This document shows, piece after piece, positions 41,688 through 44,409 of a stretch of DNA of 44,409 nt. Source of the DNA: Prochlorococcus sp. AG-347-N23 (GTDB taxonomy: Bacteria > Cyanobacteriota > Cyanobacteriia > PCC-6307 > Cyanobiaceae); contig QCCW01000005.1 of NCBI GenBank assembly GCA_003281125.1, positions 1 through 44,409 of the forward strand, given 5' to 3'. A program made the translations under genes and the position numbers. The first letter of the stretch is position 1, and each line of letters opens with the position of its first letter. The notes beneath the pieces were generated by a model. The model was not told where the DNA came from. It was given only the letters and a program-made list of their open reading frames with translations, and searched no databases.

Positions 41688-42368
41688 TCAAAGGATTTCT
41701 TTTTTTAAATTTTTATTTTCCTTAAACACTTTAAAACACTTTTTGCCATTACCAAAATCTATTGATGAATATTCAAAATCATTTTTGATGTGCAAGGCAC
41801 AATTTCCCTCTATACAAATACAAGATTTAATAATTTCCTTTTTGATAACATCATTAACATAGGGTTCCCTCTCTTTTTCTTCATCGAAATGCGGGCAGGC
41901 AATACCCTCAACTATTCCTAAGCAATCAATTATGGCTAATTCTTTAGCATAAGAATCAGTTATACCTTTATCAAACCAACAAATAGCTCCAGCACTTACA
42001 CCACTCATTACAATTTTTTTTTCATAAGCATTTCGCAAAATTTCATTTAAATTCCATTCTTTCCAAACGGCCAACATACTTTTTGTATTTCCTCCACCAA
42101 CATAAATTATGTCTTGAGCAAGAATTTTCTCTTCTAAGTTTTCTGTTCTGGAGAAAAAATCAACATGACTTGTTATACAATCTAATTTCGAAAATGCTCT
42201 ATAAAAATTTAATTTGTACAAACTACTATCTCCAGATGCTGTTGGAATAAAGCAAATTTTCGGTCTTTTTTTATTAATTAATGAAATTATATATTTTTCA
42301 ATTTTAAGAGAGCCCAAAGAACGTCCAAACCCTCCTCCTCCAATTGCGACTATATTTTTACTATCCAT
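41688..42368 (-). CDS. Peptidase E / S51 family protein
   Basis: 226 aa; IYVGGGNTKSMLAVW, MSGVSAGAICWFDKG nucleophile motif. Confidence 0.9.
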   Translation of the reverse strand: MDSKNIVAIGGGGFGRSLGSLKIEKYIISLINKKRPKICFIPTASGDSSLYKLNFYRAFSKLDCITSHVDFFSRTENLEEKILAQDIIYVGGGNTKSMLAVWKEWNLNEILRNAYEKKIVMSGVSAGAICWFDKGITDSYAKELAIIDCLGIVEGIACPHFDEEKEREPYVNDVIKKEIIKSCICIEGNCALHIKNDFEYSSIDFGNGKKCFKVFKENKNLKKEIL

Positions 42369-42389
42369 ATTAAAAAAGATTATTTCTTT

Positions 42390-42860
42390 ATGAATTTAAG
42401 ACAAATTACCATTAAAGATCAACTGGAATTAAAGAAGGTTTATTTTGATTCAATTCAATCTTTAGATGAAAAAATTTATAGTCAAGAACAAAAAAGGGTC
42501 TGGTCGAGCCAAGCTTGGAATAATCCAAATTTTGATAAGTCAATAATTAAAGGAAAAGGATGGCTTCTTAGTAAAAAAGGAATAATTATTGCTTTTGCTA
42601 CAAGATATCCTACCGATAGAATCGCTTTATTTTACTGTAAAAGTAAATTCCAAAGAAAAGGTTGCGGCTCTAGGTTACTTCGTAAATTAGAAGATGAAGC
42701 GAAGAGTGAAGGTTTAGATTCTCTATCAACTGAAGCAAGCTTAATAAGTTATAAATTATTTCTGAAAAACAAATGGAAAATTGTTCGTAAAGAAAAAGTT
42801 ACTATAAATAATATTTTTTTTGAAAGATATAAAATGAATAAAATTATAAAAATTAATTAG
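42390..42860 (+). CDS. GNAT family N-acetyltransferase
   Basis: 156 aa; ALFYCKSKFQRKGCGSRLLRKLEDEAKSEGLDSLSTEAS. Confidence 0.87.
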   Translation: MNLRQITIKDQLELKKVYFDSIQSLDEKIYSQEQKRVWSSQAWNNPNFDKSIIKGKGWLLSKKGIIIAFATRYPTDRIALFYCKSKFQRKGCGSRLLRKLEDEAKSEGLDSLSTEASLISYKLFLKNKWKIVRKEKVTINNIFFERYKMNKIIKIN

Positions 42861-42870
42861 ATAATTAAAA

Positions 42871-43194
42871 ATGTACAGCAAAAGTAAAGAGATAATATTG
42901 ATTCAAAGGGTGCTTGTTTGGGCTTCATATTTTTTTTCAGGATTTATACTTTATTCAAATAAAGGAATTTTACCTTCTTTTTTAATTACTTTTTCAAGAA
43001 TTATTTATCCATTATCAATATTCTGGCTGCAAATAAGAATTAAGAAAAGAGCCAACTTTTTGGCTATAGATCCAAAAATGACAACTTCCCAACTATGGTT
43101 CAATATATTACCCGTTGTTGCATCTCTATTAACTGTAATTTTTTCTTTAACCAATACTTTTCTTTATATCCTAGTAAAATTGTTTAACTCTTAA
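42871..43194 (+). CDS. Hypothetical membrane protein
   Basis: 107 aa with several hydrophobic segments. Confidence 0.65.
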   Translation: MYSKSKEIILIQRVLVWASYFFSGFILYSNKGILPSFLITFSRIIYPLSIFWLQIRIKKRANFLAIDPKMTTSQLWFNILPVVASLLTVIFSLTNTFLYILVKLFNS

Positions 43195-43310
43195 AAAAAA
43201 ATTAAATTTACACAAAATTTCATTATAAATTTCTCTAATAAAAACATAATGTAAAGAAATTTGCCTTTTACTCATAATTGATTAAATTTTAAATAGTGAT
43301 CAATTCAATC

Positions 43311-43460
43311 ATGAAAAATATATCATTAAAGGGAAATATTAATTTTGATAAAAAAAAAGATATAAACGATTATGAATTATTCTCTTTAAAAATCACAGAT
43401 AGTTTATATAAAAAAGATATTGGAAAATTTCTTGAGACTCTCTCTTCTCACTTTATTTAA
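43311..43460 (+). CDS. Small hypothetical ORF (49 aa)
   Basis: MKNISLKGNINFDKKKDINDYELFSLKITDSLYKKDIGKFLETLSSHFI; absent from ORF track. Confidence 0.4.
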   Translation: MKNISLKGNINFDKKKDINDYELFSLKITDSLYKKDIGKFLETLSSHFI

Positions 43461-43550
43461 AAAAATATTTTTTTCTGATCTTCAAATTCAAACAGTTACA
43501 TTAATAAATAAGTATTTGAGGGATAATAAAAAGAATCTAACAATTCACAA

Positions 43551-43868
43551 ATGCAATTATTTCTTGCTGACTGCCAATTCCCAGATATTAATAATCAAGT
43601 AAAAGCTTATCAATTATTTGTGGAGGCCTGGGAAAACGGTGAAATTGCAAAATCAGATAAAACAGACAAATTTGAAATGTTATTTAGAGTGCATGCTCCA
43701 GGGGAAGGGAGGGTAGTTTGTTTATGTAAGTCACAAGGTGATAAAGAAATTTTTGAGCATTTTGCTCCCTGGAGAGCTAAATTTGGTATACATATGGAAT
43801 TTACACCTGTAATAAGTTGTCAAAATGTTGTTGATTACCATAAAGATCTGTTCAAAAATTTAGGGTAA
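43551..43868 (+). CDS. DUF3303-like protein
   Basis: 105 aa; APGEGRVVCLCKSQGDKEIFEHFAPWRAKFGIHMEFTPVI. Confidence 0.8.
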   Translation: MQLFLADCQFPDINNQVKAYQLFVEAWENGEIAKSDKTDKFEMLFRVHAPGEGRVVCLCKSQGDKEIFEHFAPWRAKFGIHMEFTPVISCQNVVDYHKDLFKNLG

Positions 43869-43891
43869 TTAGCTTTAATATCAAATTTATC

Positions 43892-44071
43892 GTGATTAAA
43901 CCTTTTTCCAATCTTATTTATAAAAATAAAGATAAAAATTTTTCTTCTTCCAAAAGTAAGCTTAAGCAAGATGAAAACGTCAAATCTAAACCATTAATTA
44001 TATTTGGTTTTATTATCTCATTAACTTCCATCTTTTTGCTTTTATTCACCATTAATAATAAATTTGGTTGA
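43892..44071 (+). CDS. Small single-TM hypothetical protein (59 aa, GTG start)
   Basis: VIKPFSNLIYKNKDKNFSSSKSKLKQDENVKSKPLIIFGFIISLTSIFLLLFTINNKFG; absent from ORF track. Confidence 0.5.
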   Translation: MIKPFSNLIYKNKDKNFSSSKSKLKQDENVKSKPLIIFGFIISLTSIFLLLFTINNKFG

Positions 44072-44140
44072 TTTATGAGTAATTAGGACTATTACTTAGT
44101 AAAAAATATGTTCTATTATTAATTAAAATAAATTACCTAT

Positions 44141-44257
44141 ATGGCATTTAACGAAGGTGGAATGGCCTCAGGCCTTCTTATCATTGCAGTATCGATTGTT
44201 TTTGCTGCCGGTTTTGGATTTTTAGTATTGCATTTTGTACCAGGGACCCCTTTTTAA
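44141..44257 (+). CDS. Small single-TM protein (38 aa)
   Basis: MAFNEGGMASGLLIIAVSIVFAAGFGFLVLHFVPGTPF; glycine/alanine-rich TM helix; absent from ORF track. Confidence 0.65.
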   Translation: MAFNEGGMASGLLIIAVSIVFAAGFGFLVLHFVPGTPF

Positions 44258-44290
44258 ATAAAAAAAATTTAATCAAAAATCATTATAATC

Positions 44291-44409
44291 TTAAACATTA
44301 ACTGTTTCTAAATCTTGAATTTGATTATCATCAGGATTAGATTTCTTACTTAATCTATAGGCATATACTAAGGATCCTAAAGCAATAGTACTAGATGCTA
44401 GGATTCCTG
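44291..44409 (-). CDS. C-terminal part of a small membrane protein (5' end outside window)
   Basis: Reverse strand reads ...ILASSTIALGSLVYAYRLSKKSNPDDNQIQDLETVNV then TAA. Confidence 0.55.
   Translation of the reverse strand, partial: GILASSTIALGSLVYAYRLSKKSNPDDNQIQDLETVNV

Noticed and set aside
43420-43602. 60-aa plus-strand ORF between the 49-aa ORF and DUF3303
   Set aside because: Overlaps both neighbours in another frame and has no recognisable features.

Overview
This is an AT-rich, gene-dense window that looks like a picocyanobacterial chromosome, most likely a high-light-clade Prochlorococcus (inferred from protein content and very low GC, not from a search). Most of it is core genome: acsF, tldD/tldE(pmbA), fmt, a TerC-family gene, mfd, dapB, chlH, folP, tpiA, an ABC exporter, carB, rsfS, a ycf36/CGLD27 homolog, an asparaginase, an initiator tRNA-Met with a terminator, a three-gene ABC-2 exporter operon and rpsU. 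From about 32 kb onward it becomes a more accessory-looking mix of small membrane proteins, an HNH protein, nucleobase/nucleoside salvage genes, a kinase/FAD/MTHFR-like cluster and scattered enzymes. I saw no CRISPR array, transposase, integrase or obvious phage or defence island. The best leads are: (1) a structured intergenic RNA candidate at about 32.6-32.7 kb ending in a terminator hairpin with no downstream gene; (2) a compact operon of a small protein, a Gpt-like phosphoribosyltransferase and a nucleoside 2-deoxyribosyltransferase; (3) a uridine-kinase-like / FAD oxidoreductase / MTHFR-like neighbourhood; (4) a divergent intergenic region with a perfect 16-bp palindrome and a second inverted repeat; (5) a DUF3038 gene whose conserved N-terminus has no ATG/GTG/TTG start upstream; and (6) several small membrane ORFs missing from the supplied ORF track. 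All family names come from reading motifs by eye, without database searches.
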